The position numbers and the translations under genes were made by a program. A stretch of 64,000 nucleotides of DNA from Erysipelotrichia bacterium (lineage in GTDB: Bacteria > Bacillota_I > Bacilli_A > Erysipelotrichales > Erysipelotrichaceae). Below, one piece after another: positions 35,470 to 43,622 of this stretch. The notes under the pieces are model-generated. The model was not told the DNA's origin. It searched no databases and saw only the letters and a list, made by a program, of their open reading frames with translations. The number at the start of each line of letters is the position of its first letter. Position 1 is the first letter of the stretch. The stretch lies in contig JAAYOQ010000030.1 in the NCBI GenBank assembly GCA_012520255.1, positions 51,863-115,862 of the forward strand, read 5' to 3'.

Positions 35470-36591
35470 TGCAGTAGATGTAATAATAATTTGCCTCAAT
35501 ATTTTTATTATGGAAGTAGAGGATTATATTGTCGCAAATGTATAAAGTTTGTCAGTGAACAAAAGTTAGAAAACAAACTGAAGGAAGTTGATAGTGAGTA
35601 TTTTCTTTCTTTCAATTTAAGCGCTGAACAAAAAGAAATCTCCCAAAAACTATCAGAATTAGTTGCACAGGGAAAATCAGTTTTATTAGAAGCAGTTTGT
35701 GGTGCAGGCAAAACGGAAATTGTTTATGAAACAATCTCTCTGAATTTAAAACAAAACAAAAAAATCGGATTTGCGATCAGCCGAAGACAAGTGGTACTGG
35801 AAATAGCTGAAAGACTTCAGGAGGTATTCAAAAATATAGAAGTTACTGCTGTCTGTCAAGGCTATACCAGTAAAACCAGCGGAGATTTGATTGTTTGTAC
35901 TACTCATCAACTTTATCGTTATCGTAATTATTTTGATTTGCTGATAATTGATGAACCTGATGGTTTTCCATATAAAGGTAATGAAGTTTTGCAGGGAATA
36001 GCTAAAAACAGTTATAAAAAGTCAGTTGTTTATCTGACCGCAACTCCTGATGAATCTTTAATGCAGCAGGTAATGAGAAAAGAACTCAGTTATCTCTATT
36101 TGTCTAAAAGGCCCTTGGGAAATAAACTGATAATCCCTAAAGTTATTTATGGTTTCAGATGGATGTTATATCTGGTTCTGATTAAAAAAATCAATGATTT
36201 AATCAAATTAAATAAGAAACTGCTGGTTTTTGTGCCGACAATCAGGATGAGCAGAGGTTTATATTTCTTGTTAAGAAAATATTATCAGTGTTGTTATATG
36301 AATTCAAAATCAACTAATAAAGAAGAAATAATTGAGGAATTTAAAAGTGGAAAATATCAGCTTTGTATCTGTACAACAGTATTGGAAAGAGGTATAACAA
36401 TCAAAGGTGTTAATGTAATTGTAATGTTTGCTCAGCACATTGTTTTTGATGAGGCTTCATTAGTCCAGATATCAGGAAGGGTAGGTAGAGATGTCAATGA
36501 TCCTTTTGGTTGCTGTTATTTTTTGTCAACTAAAAAAACAGAAGAAATTGATCAATGTATTGGCAGATTAGAAAGGGCCAACAATGATTGA
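35470..36591 (+). CDS. comFA: ComFA-like competence helicase with damaged start
   Basis: The frame encodes a ComFA helicase: CxxC (35470-35481) and CRKC form an N-terminal zinc ribbon. Then come Walker A (CGAGKTE), DEPD box with GFPY, SAT-like YLTATPD, and motif VI QISGRVGRD. The reading frame is open from an upstream TGA at 35455-35457, but no start codon lies before the first CxxC. The ribosome site GAGGTGA (35456-35462) is followed by ACAGTGC. Restoring a T as ACATGTGC would give an ideal start, MCSRC. The first in-frame start-type codon is TTG at 35491, without ribosome site and after the first CxxC. This is either a pseudogene-type lesion or an error. Confidence 0.8.
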   Translation, partial: CSRCNNNLPQYFYYGSRGLYCRKCIKFVSEQKLENKLKEVDSEYFLSFNLSAEQKEISQKLSELVAQGKSVLLEAVCGAGKTEIVYETISLNLKQNKKIGFAISRRQVVLEIAERLQEVFKNIEVTAVCQGYTSKTSGDLIVCTTHQLYRYRNYFDLLIIDEPDGFPYKGNEVLQGIAKNSYKKSVVYLTATPDESLMQQVMRKELSYLYLSKRPLGNKLIIPKVIYGFRWMLYLVLIKKINDLIKLNKKLLVFVPTIRMSRGLYFLLRKYYQCCYMNSKSTNKEEIIEEFKSGKYQLCICTTVLERGITIKGVNVIVMFAQHIVFDEASLVQISGRVGRDVNDPFGCCYFLSTKKTEEIDQCIGRLERANND

Positions 36592-37240
36592 TTGTTATTG
36601 TTTGTCCTGTCTTAAAGGGATCAGACAAAATGGAAGTCTTAGACAACTTTTTTATGTTAATGATGTTTTATGCAGCTATTGTCGAAGCAATCTTTTGGAT
36701 TGTAAATATTTTTTCAAACTGGATGAAATCACTGTTGAAGGATTATATCTTTATACTGGAAAAATTCGTGAATTGTTAATTCAATATAAGGAATATAATG
36801 ATGAAGCTTTATTTCCTTTGTTTTTATATCCGTATATAAAATATATTAGAAAAAAATACAAAGATTACAGTCTGGTAGTAATGTGCAGCAGTCAGGAAAG
36901 TATTTTGAAAAGAGGATTTAATCATATGGAAAATATGGTTGATGTTTTAAGGATGGAAGTCATTGATGTTCTATATAAAAGTAAGGATATCAGTCAAAAG
37001 CATCTGGATTTTAAAGATAGAGAAAAAATTGGAAAATATATTCATTTAAAAAACCAAGAATTGCTAAAGGACAAAAAAATACTATTAATAGATGATGTCA
37101 TCACGACCGGTTCAAGTATTAAAGCTGCTTACAGACTGTTAAAACCTCATTGTAAAGATTTAAAGGTTTTATGTATTTGTTATAGCAGTTCCTTTATTAG
37201 TGATGCAAGAATAAAGATAGAAAAATTATTAGGCAAGTAA
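36584..37240 (+). CDS. comFC: ComFC-type phosphoribosyltransferase-like protein
   Basis: This 218-residue protein overlaps the comFA stop by eight bases. It has cysteine pairs at the N-terminus (CLSC, CSYC), a central KEYNDEALFPLF stretch and the PRPP motif ILLIDDVITTGSSIKAA. ComF proteins are needed for DNA uptake in transformation. The next gene is secA. The usual hpf gene between them in Bacillus is absent here. Confidence 0.9.
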   Translation: MIDCYCLSCLKGIRQNGSLRQLFYVNDVLCSYCRSNLLDCKYFFKLDEITVEGLYLYTGKIRELLIQYKEYNDEALFPLFLYPYIKYIRKKYKDYSLVVMCSSQESILKRGFNHMENMVDVLRMEVIDVLYKSKDISQKHLDFKDREKIGKYIHLKNQELLKDKKILLIDDVITTGSSIKAAYRLLKPHCKDLKVLCICYSSSFISDARIKIEKLLGK

Positions 37241-37289
37241 AAAAATAAGAGATTGTATAATATTTTCGTACTTTGCAGATAAATATATA

Positions 37290-37298
37290 TGTTACAAT
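37290..37298 (+). promoter_or_regulatory. Extended -10 upstream of secA
   Basis: TG-T-TACAAT (37290-37298) stands 24 bases before the secA start. A second TATAAT lies at 37256-37261. No good -35 for either is seen. Confidence 0.45.
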
Positions 37299-37321
37299 TA
37301 GTAAGGTAGGAGGTATGTTGA

Positions 37322-39673
37322 ATGTCAAATTTTATCAGCAGACTATTTAATCTAAGCAATAGAGCTACAGCAGCATTGGAAAAGAAGGTAGAGCCAATTG
37401 AAGAGTTGGCAGATTATATGGCTTCTTTATCTGATGAGCAGCTGAAAGAAAATACAATAAAATTTAAAGAAAGATTAGCTAATGGTGAAACATTAGATGA
37501 TATTCTGCCAGAAGCTTATGCAACAGTTAGAGAAGCGGCAAAAAGAGTAATTGGAGAATTTGCTTATAAGGTTCAGTTAATGGGTGGTGTTGTTTTACAT
37601 CAAGGTGACATTGCAGAAATGAAAACTGGTGAAGGGAAAACCCTGACGAGTATTTTTCCGGTATACTTAAATGCATTAACAGGAGAAGGTGTTCATGTTG
37701 TTACAGTTAATGAATATCTGGCAGAAAGAGACTCACAGTGGATGGGACAGATCCATCGCTTTTTAGGTTTAACAGTAGGTTTGAACAGACACGGATTAAA
37801 CCAATCACAAAAGAAGGCGGCATATGCTTGTGATATAACTTATACAACTAACAGTGAGCTGGGTTTCGATTACCTGAGAGATAATATGGTTACTAAAGTT
37901 GAAGATCGAGTTTTAAGAGGTTTAAATATGGCTCTGGTAGACGAAGTTGACTCAATTTTAATAGATGAATCAAGAACACCATTAATCATTTCTGGTGGTA
38001 AAAAGGATACTGCAAATCTGTATATTCAAGCTGATAGATTTGTTAAAAGATTGACTGAAGATGAAGATTATACTATTGATATTCAATCAAAAAGTATCAT
38101 GTTAACTGAAGAAGGTGTTGAAAGAGCTGAAAGTTATTTTAAAATTGAAAACTTATATCAACCTGAACATACTGCACTGGTTCATCATATTAACCAGGCA
38201 TTAAAAGCTAACTATACAATGAGCAATGAAGTAGAATACCTAGTTAGAGACAGACAGGTACACATTGTAGATGAATTTACTGGTCGTATTATGGAAGGTA
38301 GAGTTTTCTCTGATGGTTTACATCAGGCTATTGAAGCGAAAGAAAATGTCCCAATCAAAAGGGAAACTTCAACATTGGCCACTATTACATATCAGAACTT
38401 CTTCAGATTGTACAATAAATTATGTGGTATGACCGGTACTGCCAAGACGGAAGAAGAAGAGTTCCTTTCAATTTATAATATGAGAGTTTTTGAAATTCCA
38501 ACTAATAGAGATATTATCAGAGAGGATTATCCTGATGCTGTTTACGGAACTAAGAAAGCCAAATATGAAGCCTTAACCCAGGAGGTTATGGAAAGAAATG
38601 CTAATGGTCAGCCAATACTGGTTGGTACTATTTCAGTTGATGTTTCAGAGTTTTTAAGTAAAATGTTTAAGCAGAGAAGAATTAAACATGAAGTGTTGAA
38701 TGCTAAAAACCATAAAAGAGAAGCTGATATTATTGCTAAGGCAGGTTTAAGAGGTTCAGTAACGATTGCGACCAACATGGCAGGACGTGGGACTGACATC
38801 AAGTTAGGCCCTGGGGTCAGAGAATTAGGTGGTCTTGCAGTTTTAGGTTCTGAAAGACATGAATCAAGACGTATTGATAATCAGTTGCGTGGTCGAAGCG
38901 GTAGACAGGGAGATCCTGGATGTTCTAAATTTTTTGTCTCACTAGAAGATGAATTGATGGTTCGTTTTGGTAGTGAAAGGATTAGTGGAATGTTTGATCA
39001 GTTAGGTGATATTCCTATTGAATCAAAAGTTGTCACCAGAGCTATTGAATCTGCTCAAAAGAGAGTTGAGGGTATGAACTTTGATATCCGTAAAACTTTA
39101 CTTGAATATGATGATGTTTTAAGACAGCAAAGAGAGACCATGTATTCTCAAAGAGATGAAATACTGGAAAACGATGATGTTCATGCAATTATTGAAGCGA
39201 TGTTTGAAAGATTTGCTGATGATTTGACTGATAAATACACTGACTTCTCACAGAGAAATCCGATTGTAAATAATGAAGCCTTAGCTGCTGCAATTGACAA
39301 AATGAGTGGAACAAAGACTAAGGTTTTTGATGTTTTGTCTTCACTGAAGGATGTTGAAGATATCAAAAAAGCTTCATTTGATGCTCTATGGGAAAGTTAT
39401 GAAAATAAAATTGAAGAGATTAGGGATGAAATGATTAAACTTGAAAAAGTAATTGTTTTAAAAATTATTGATGCTAAATGGATTGATCATATTGACTTAA
39501 TGAGTAAGCTTAGAGATGGCATCCATTTACGCTCTTATGCCCAGGATAATCCTTTGAAAGCTTACACTCAGGAAGGTTACGAAATGTTTGAGACAATGAT
39601 GGATAATATTTCTAGAGAAGTTGTAAACTTCTGTGTAAGTTGTCGTATTGAATATGGAAGGCGAAAGAGATAA
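37322..39673 (+). CDS. secA: Protein translocase ATPase SecA
   Basis: This 783-residue motor drives preproteins through SecYEG. Walker A is MKTGEGKTLTS near residue 105, the DEAD motif reads LVDEVDSILIDESRTPLI, and the second motor has NMAGRGTDIKLG and QLRGRSGRQGDPG. The C-terminal zinc domain seen in many SecA proteins is missing. The gene ends with CVSCRIEYGRRKR, which may be a remnant. TAGGAGG precedes the start. prfB follows three bases later, a conserved order. Confidence 0.96.
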   Translation: MSNFISRLFNLSNRATAALEKKVEPIEELADYMASLSDEQLKENTIKFKERLANGETLDDILPEAYATVREAAKRVIGEFAYKVQLMGGVVLHQGDIAEMKTGEGKTLTSIFPVYLNALTGEGVHVVTVNEYLAERDSQWMGQIHRFLGLTVGLNRHGLNQSQKKAAYACDITYTTNSELGFDYLRDNMVTKVEDRVLRGLNMALVDEVDSILIDESRTPLIISGGKKDTANLYIQADRFVKRLTEDEDYTIDIQSKSIMLTEEGVERAESYFKIENLYQPEHTALVHHINQALKANYTMSNEVEYLVRDRQVHIVDEFTGRIMEGRVFSDGLHQAIEAKENVPIKRETSTLATITYQNFFRLYNKLCGMTGTAKTEEEEFLSIYNMRVFEIPTNRDIIREDYPDAVYGTKKAKYEALTQEVMERNANGQPILVGTISVDVSEFLSKMFKQRRIKHEVLNAKNHKREADIIAKAGLRGSVTIATNMAGRGTDIKLGPGVRELGGLAVLGSERHESRRIDNQLRGRSGRQGDPGCSKFFVSLEDELMVRFGSERISGMFDQLGDIPIESKVVTRAIESAQKRVEGMNFDIRKTLLEYDDVLRQQRETMYSQRDEILENDDVHAIIEAMFERFADDLTDKYTDFSQRNPIVNNEALAAAIDKMSGTKTKVFDVLSSLKDVEDIKKASFDALWESYENKIEEIRDEMIKLEKVIVLKIIDAKWIDHIDLMSKLRDGIHLRSYAQDNPLKAYTQEGYEMFETMMDNISREVVNFCVSCRIEYGRRKR

Positions 39674-39675
39674 TT

Positions 39676-40777
39676 ATGGAATTATATGAAATAAGACAAC
39701 AATTAACTAATGTTTCTACCAATATAGAAGCTTTAAAGGAGTCTCTTTGACCAGGAAACTAAACAAAAAAGAATTGATGAAATAGATAAACTGATGCTTG
39801 ATGAAAACTTTTGGTCTGATAGAAAAAAAGCTCAAAGTTTGATTGATGAAGTAAATTCTTTAAAAGATATGTTAGAAAGTATGGAGACTTTATCTTCGGC
39901 GATAAAAGAAATTGATGAGCTACTGAATTCTTTAAAAGATGATGAAGATGAAGAAATGCAGTTTTTAGTCCAACAGGAATTTGAAGAAATTATAAAAAAG
40001 TATCAGCAGTTTGAAATAACAGTATTATTATCAGAACCATATGATCGCCACAATGCGATTATTGAATTACATCCAGGAGCTGGCGGAACAGAATCACAGG
40101 ATTGGGCACAAATGCTATATCGTATGTATACCAGATATTGTGACTTAAAAGGCTTTAAGGTAACAGTATTAGATTATCTGGACGGTGATGAAGCAGGGCT
40201 TAAATCATGCAGTATGCTGATTGAAGGTCCTTTAGCTTATGGTTATTTAAAAGGAGAAAAGGGAGTACATCGTCTAGTTAGAATTTCTCCTTTCGATTCA
40301 GGTGGCAGAAGACATACTTCTTTTGCCAGTGTTGATGTTATGCCAGAGTTTGATGATGATATAGTTATCGATATTAAACCTGAAGATTTGGAAATCGATA
40401 CTCATCGTGCTTCAGGAGCAGGTGGACAGCATGTCAATAAAACAGATTCGGCAGTAAGAGTAACTCACAAGCCTACCGGTATTGTAACTACTTGCCAATC
40501 AGAAAGAAGTCAGCTTCAAAACAGAGAAAGAGCTATTAACATGTTGAAAAGTAAACTATATCAAAGATATATTGAAGAACAACAATCGAAGTTGGCTGCT
40601 ATCAAAGGGGAACAAAAACTTATTGAGTGGGGCTCGCAAATCAGAAGTTATATCTTTTGTCCCTACACTTTAGTTAAAGACCATCGAACTGACTATGAAG
40701 AAACAAATGTTGAACGAGTAATGGATGGTCAAATAGATAATTTTATTTACTCTTATTTAAAGAGTCAAATTGATTAA
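39676..40777 (+). CDS. prfB: Peptide chain release factor 2 with programmed +1 frameshift
   Basis: The first ATG (39676) opens 24 codons that end at an in-frame TGA (39748-39750). Reading then continues in the +1 frame as GAC CAG GAA to 40777. Joined, it makes about 366 residues. The tripeptide SPF, which recognises TGA, and the catalytic [15 protein letters not shown] mark RF2. A frame starting only at ATG 39794 would lose the N-terminus. RF2 decodes UGA and UAA and regulates its own level by this shift. It follows secA directly, as in many Bacillota. Confidence 0.96.
39736..39751 (+). promoter_or_regulatory. prfB programmed frameshift site
   Basis: The ribosome-site-like AAGGAG (39735-39740) is followed by TCT, then CTT-TGA-C (39745-39751). 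The spacing matches the E. coli and Bacillus RF2 frameshift element. Confidence 0.93.
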
Positions 40778-40798
40778 TTAACATAATTAATCTATAAT
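40770..40798 (+). promoter_or_regulatory. Promoter of the bactofilin pair
   Basis: TTGATT (40770-40775) overlaps the prfB stop, and TATAAT (40793-40798) lies 17 bases further on, with the first bactofilin starting at 40826. Confidence 0.65.
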
Positions 40799-40825
40799 TA
40801 ATACAGAAAATAGGAGAGTTGTTAT

Positions 40826-41422
40826 ATGAGTGAAAATAATAGAAATCCCCAAGATTTAGATGAAATCTTAGAAAACATTGAAACCATTGATGAAGTAAAA
40901 GAAGTCGAAGTACCTTTATTTGAAAGTATCAAATTTGAAAGTCCTTTTAAAGACGACGATAAGAATGTTTCTCAATTTCCTAATCCAGCTAAACTTGAAG
41001 ACAATGATGGAGAATATACAGTTATTGGATCTTCAACAGTGATTGATTCAAATATTTCTTGTGGTGGAAATATTAAGGTTAAAGGACAGATTAAGGGTAA
41101 TGTTACGGTAAATGGCAGTGCTGATATCTATGGAACAATTGAAGGAGATATTCAGGCTAACGATGTAACATTGGAAAATGGTGCTAAAGTATTAGGCAAT
41201 GTTATCTGTAAAGCTGATATTAATGCCGTTAATGATAGTAAAATTACTGGAAATGTTGTGGCTAAAAACGCTTATATCAATTCACATGTTGAAGGAGATC
41301 TTCAAATTTTAAATGAGTTGAAAATTACTTCAACAGCTTCAATAACCGGTAATATCGTTACTGGAAGTATTTCTGTAGCAAGTGGTGCAGTACTTAATGC
41401 GACTATTTCAATTAAACGTTAA
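40826..41422 (+). CDS. Bactofilin 1
   Basis: This 198-residue protein has an acidic N-terminal tail (about 1-65) with the segment FESIKFESPFKDDDKN. The bactofilin beta-helix follows: YTVIGSSTVIDSNISCGGNIKVKG, then repeating short turns (GSADIYGTIEGD, GAKVLGNVICK). Bactofilins polymerise without nucleotide into cytoskeletal filaments that recruit cell-wall enzymes. It is 19 bases from a second bactofilin gene. Confidence 0.92.
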   Translation: MSENNRNPQDLDEILENIETIDEVKEVEVPLFESIKFESPFKDDDKNVSQFPNPAKLEDNDGEYTVIGSSTVIDSNISCGGNIKVKGQIKGNVTVNGSADIYGTIEGDIQANDVTLENGAKVLGNVICKADINAVNDSKITGNVVAKNAYINSHVEGDLQILNELKITSTASITGNIVTGSISVASGAVLNATISIKR

Positions 41423-41441
41423 TTAATAAGGAGTTAAAATT

Positions 41442-41948
41442 ATGAAAGAAAAAGATTTATTTCAATCAGTGAACTTTGAATCTCCATTTCAAAGCGATAA
41501 TAGAAGAGTTTTAAATAACGATGATGAATTAACTATTATCGGTTCTTCTACCGTAATTGAAGGTCAGGAAAACAGTAAGGTTATTTGTGGTGGCAATATT
41601 GAAATTATGGGTTATATTAAGGGATTGGTTGATGTTGCAGGAAGTGCTGATATCTATGGCACTGTTGACGGTTTAGTTAATGCTGAACAGTTAACTGCTG
41701 AAAAAGGTTCGAAAATCAATGGAGATATCAACTGTCGAGCAAATTTATCAATCAATGGATCGGATGTTGTTGGCAACATCAAAGCAAAAAATGCTTATGT
41801 TAACGCCAATATCAAAGGCAATATTGAATCAACAAATGATCTTAAGATTGCTGGTGGTAGTGTAATTGAAGGTAATATTACCACTGGTTCAATAAGTATT
41901 GAATCAGGAGCGGTTATTGTCGGCAATTTAGCAGTTGTTAAAAAATAA
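41442..41948 (+). CDS. Bactofilin 2
   Basis: This 168-residue protein is a second bactofilin. Its shorter tail opens with FQSVNFESPFQSDNRR, like that of the first copy, and the core has LTIIGSSTVIEG, VICGGNIEIMGYIKG and SADIYGTVDG. The shared tail motif and core point to local duplication followed by divergence. Both copies may co-assemble. GGAG precedes the ATG. Confidence 0.92.
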   Translation: MKEKDLFQSVNFESPFQSDNRRVLNNDDELTIIGSSTVIEGQENSKVICGGNIEIMGYIKGLVDVAGSADIYGTVDGLVNAEQLTAEKGSKINGDINCRANLSINGSDVVGNIKAKNAYVNANIKGNIESTNDLKIAGGSVIEGNITTGSISIESGAVIVGNLAVVKK

Positions 41949-41973
41949 AAGATAAAGACCAATAGAAAAAAAG

Positions 41974-41999
41974 CTCAAGTTTTATAACTTGAGTTTTTA
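41974..41999 (+). terminator. Bactofilin operon terminator
   Basis: CTCAAGTT (41974-41981) pairs perfectly with AACTTGAG (41986-41993) around TTAT, then five T. The convergent small gene ends 34 bases further on. Confidence 0.85.
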
Positions 42000-42032
42000 A
42001 ATGAAATTTTTTTAAAAAGTTATCAGATTGTT

Positions 42033-42305
42033 TTACTCATTAACATTTGAATCATCAGCTAAAGCCCTTTTTTTACGGTTTTTTGGATTTTCCAATGTGA
42101 CACTATATGGTTTTCTTTTAATGAAGTCATCATTTGGCCTGACCAGATGTCTTCTGTTGCGACCAAAAGGTTTGCGTTTGTGATGCTTTTTATAAACATC
42201 ACCATCGTAATTGTGATTTACACGATTGATTGATTTCATCTTTCGATATTTAACATACAAATAAATAGTAGTCACTGAGCCAAATGCAACTAGAGCAGGA
42301 ATCAT
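42033..42305 (-). CDS. Small basic membrane-anchored protein after telA
   Basis: This 90-residue protein has one N-terminal hydrophobic helix (about 3-18: PALVAFGSVTTIYLYV) and a very basic tail rich in KRK, HHKRK and RNRR. I do not recognise a family. It starts three bases after the telA stop, so it is probably translated with telA. A basic tail next to the membrane could bind nucleic acid or acidic lipids. That is a guess from composition. Confidence 0.65.
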   Translation of the reverse strand: MIPALVAFGSVTTIYLYVKYRKMKSINRVNHNYDGDVYKKHHKRKPFGRNRRHLVRPNDDFIKRKPYSVTLENPKNRKKRALADDSNVNE

Positions 42306-42308
42306 CTA

Positions 42309-43451
42309 TTAGTTTTCCTTTCTGATTTCTAACAATTTGTTTTTCAATTCGTTTTCTAATTTTCTTAATTCAATCTCAGCAGCATTTCTTTTTTCTCTGC
42401 CAGTAGCTTGAATTCTTAATACTTCATCTAATGTTTCAATTAGAGATTTATTAGTATATTGTAATGTTTCAATTTCAACAATACTTCTTTCGCTTGCTTC
42501 AGCAGTTTCAATGGTGCCTTGTTTTAGAGCTTCGGCATTTTTCTTTAATAATTCATTAGTCATCTTATCGACAGCAGCTTCAGCATCGATTGCTTCTTTA
42601 GCATGAGATAAACCAAGAGCAATAACCATCTGTGATCTCCATAAAGGAATAGTATTAACCAGGGTAGATTGAATTTTTTCTGCCATCAAGGTGTCATTGT
42701 TTTGAATTAATCTGATTTGAGGTGACATTTGGACAGCAATCATTCTAGTCATTTCCAAATCGTGGATTTTCTTTTCAAAACGATTAATAAGTTGAGCATA
42801 GTCATTAGCCTTCTGTGCGTCTTCAACTAAACCTGTTTCTTCCGCCATAGCTTTCAATTTAGGAAGTTCAACATTAACTGCCTGTTCTAATTTCTTTTGA
42901 CCGGCAATAATGTACATTGTTAATTCTTTTTTGTTTAATTCGTTTTTATCATGTAGTTCATCCAAAATAGCAATATCTTTTAATAATGTAATTTGATGCT
43001 CTTCTAATAATTTACAAATTTTACTGACATTAACGTCAACTTTGTCATAGTTAGCTTTTAAGGCTGCTATTTTATTTTTACCTTTTCGAAAAAGTCCTTT
43101 TAATCCTTTTGATTCTTCTTCAGCATCAAAGTCTTTTAACTCGACGACTAAATCAGAAATCATATTTCCGATTTGACCTAAATCTTTGGTTTTAACATTT
43201 TCTAATGTAGTTGTTGAAAAGTTTGAAATTTTCTTTTGTGAATTGGCACCATAACTCATAATAACGTCGGTATCAGTGATATCGATTTTTTCTGCAAATT
43301 CATTTACCATTTGAATTTCTTCTTCAGTTAGTGTTGATAAATCTAGTTTAGCAGGAACAACATCTTCTTTTTCGATAGTTTCTACTACTGCTTCAGCTTG
43401 AGTTTCTTCAGCTTTTGGGTCTAAAGTTAAGACAATTTTTTCTTGATCCAT
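42309..43451 (-). CDS. TelA-family (toxic anion resistance) protein
   Basis: This 380-residue helical protein carries the TelA/YceH pattern: an acidic start, KIDITDTDVIMSYGANSQKKISNFS, FRKGKNKIAALKANYDKVDVNVSKI, then IRLIQNNDTLMAEKIQSTLVNTIPLW and SHAKEAIDAEA. TelA proteins are linked to tellurite and antibiotic stress, but the molecular role is unclear. Bacillus encodes its homologue YaaN beside XpaC. Here XpaC lies three genes upstream on the same strand. A promoter and a strong upstream terminator suggest separate transcription. Confidence 0.9.
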   Translation of the reverse strand: MDQEKIVLTLDPKAEETQAEAVVETIEKEDVVPAKLDLSTLTEEEIQMVNEFAEKIDITDTDVIMSYGANSQKKISNFSTTTLENVKTKDLGQIGNMISDLVVELKDFDAEEESKGLKGLFRKGKNKIAALKANYDKVDVNVSKICKLLEEHQITLLKDIAILDELHDKNELNKKELTMYIIAGQKKLEQAVNVELPKLKAMAEETGLVEDAQKANDYAQLINRFEKKIHDLEMTRMIAVQMSPQIRLIQNNDTLMAEKIQSTLVNTIPLWRSQMVIALGLSHAKEAIDAEAAVDKMTNELLKKNAEALKQGTIETAEASERSIVEIETLQYTNKSLIETLDEVLRIQATGREKRNAAEIELRKLENELKNKLLEIRKEN

Positions 43452-43487
43452 ATTTTAATCCTCCATTTATAATTTATTACCGTTATA

Positions 43488-43496
43488 ATTATATCA
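43488..43496 (-). promoter_or_regulatory. Extended -10 of telA
   Basis: On the minus strand TG-A-TATAAT covers 43496-43488, 37 bases before the telA start at 43451. The -35 (TTAAAC) is poor. The remainder of the 157-base gap shows only the terminator below. Confidence 0.55.
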
Positions 43497-43591
43497 TAAC
43501 TGTTGAAATAGTTTAATCAATTAAATGTTTATTGAGCATCTCACAGGTAAAAAATATTTATATTTTAAGTAAAATGTAAAACTAAATTGAC

Positions 43592-43622
43592 TAACAAAAA
43601 AAGGAAGTTCAGACTTCCTTTT
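43592..43622 (-). terminator. Terminator at the end of the AAA gene, holding its stop codon
   Basis: On the minus strand AAAAGGAAGT (43622-43613) pairs perfectly with ACTTCCTTTT (43608-43599) and a T7 run follows. The TGA stop (43611-43609) lies in the four-base loop. Confidence 0.85.

Noticed and set aside
39794..40777. RF2 starting at ATG 39794
   Set aside because: The N-terminus and frameshift site upstream are conserved, so the gene starts at 39676.
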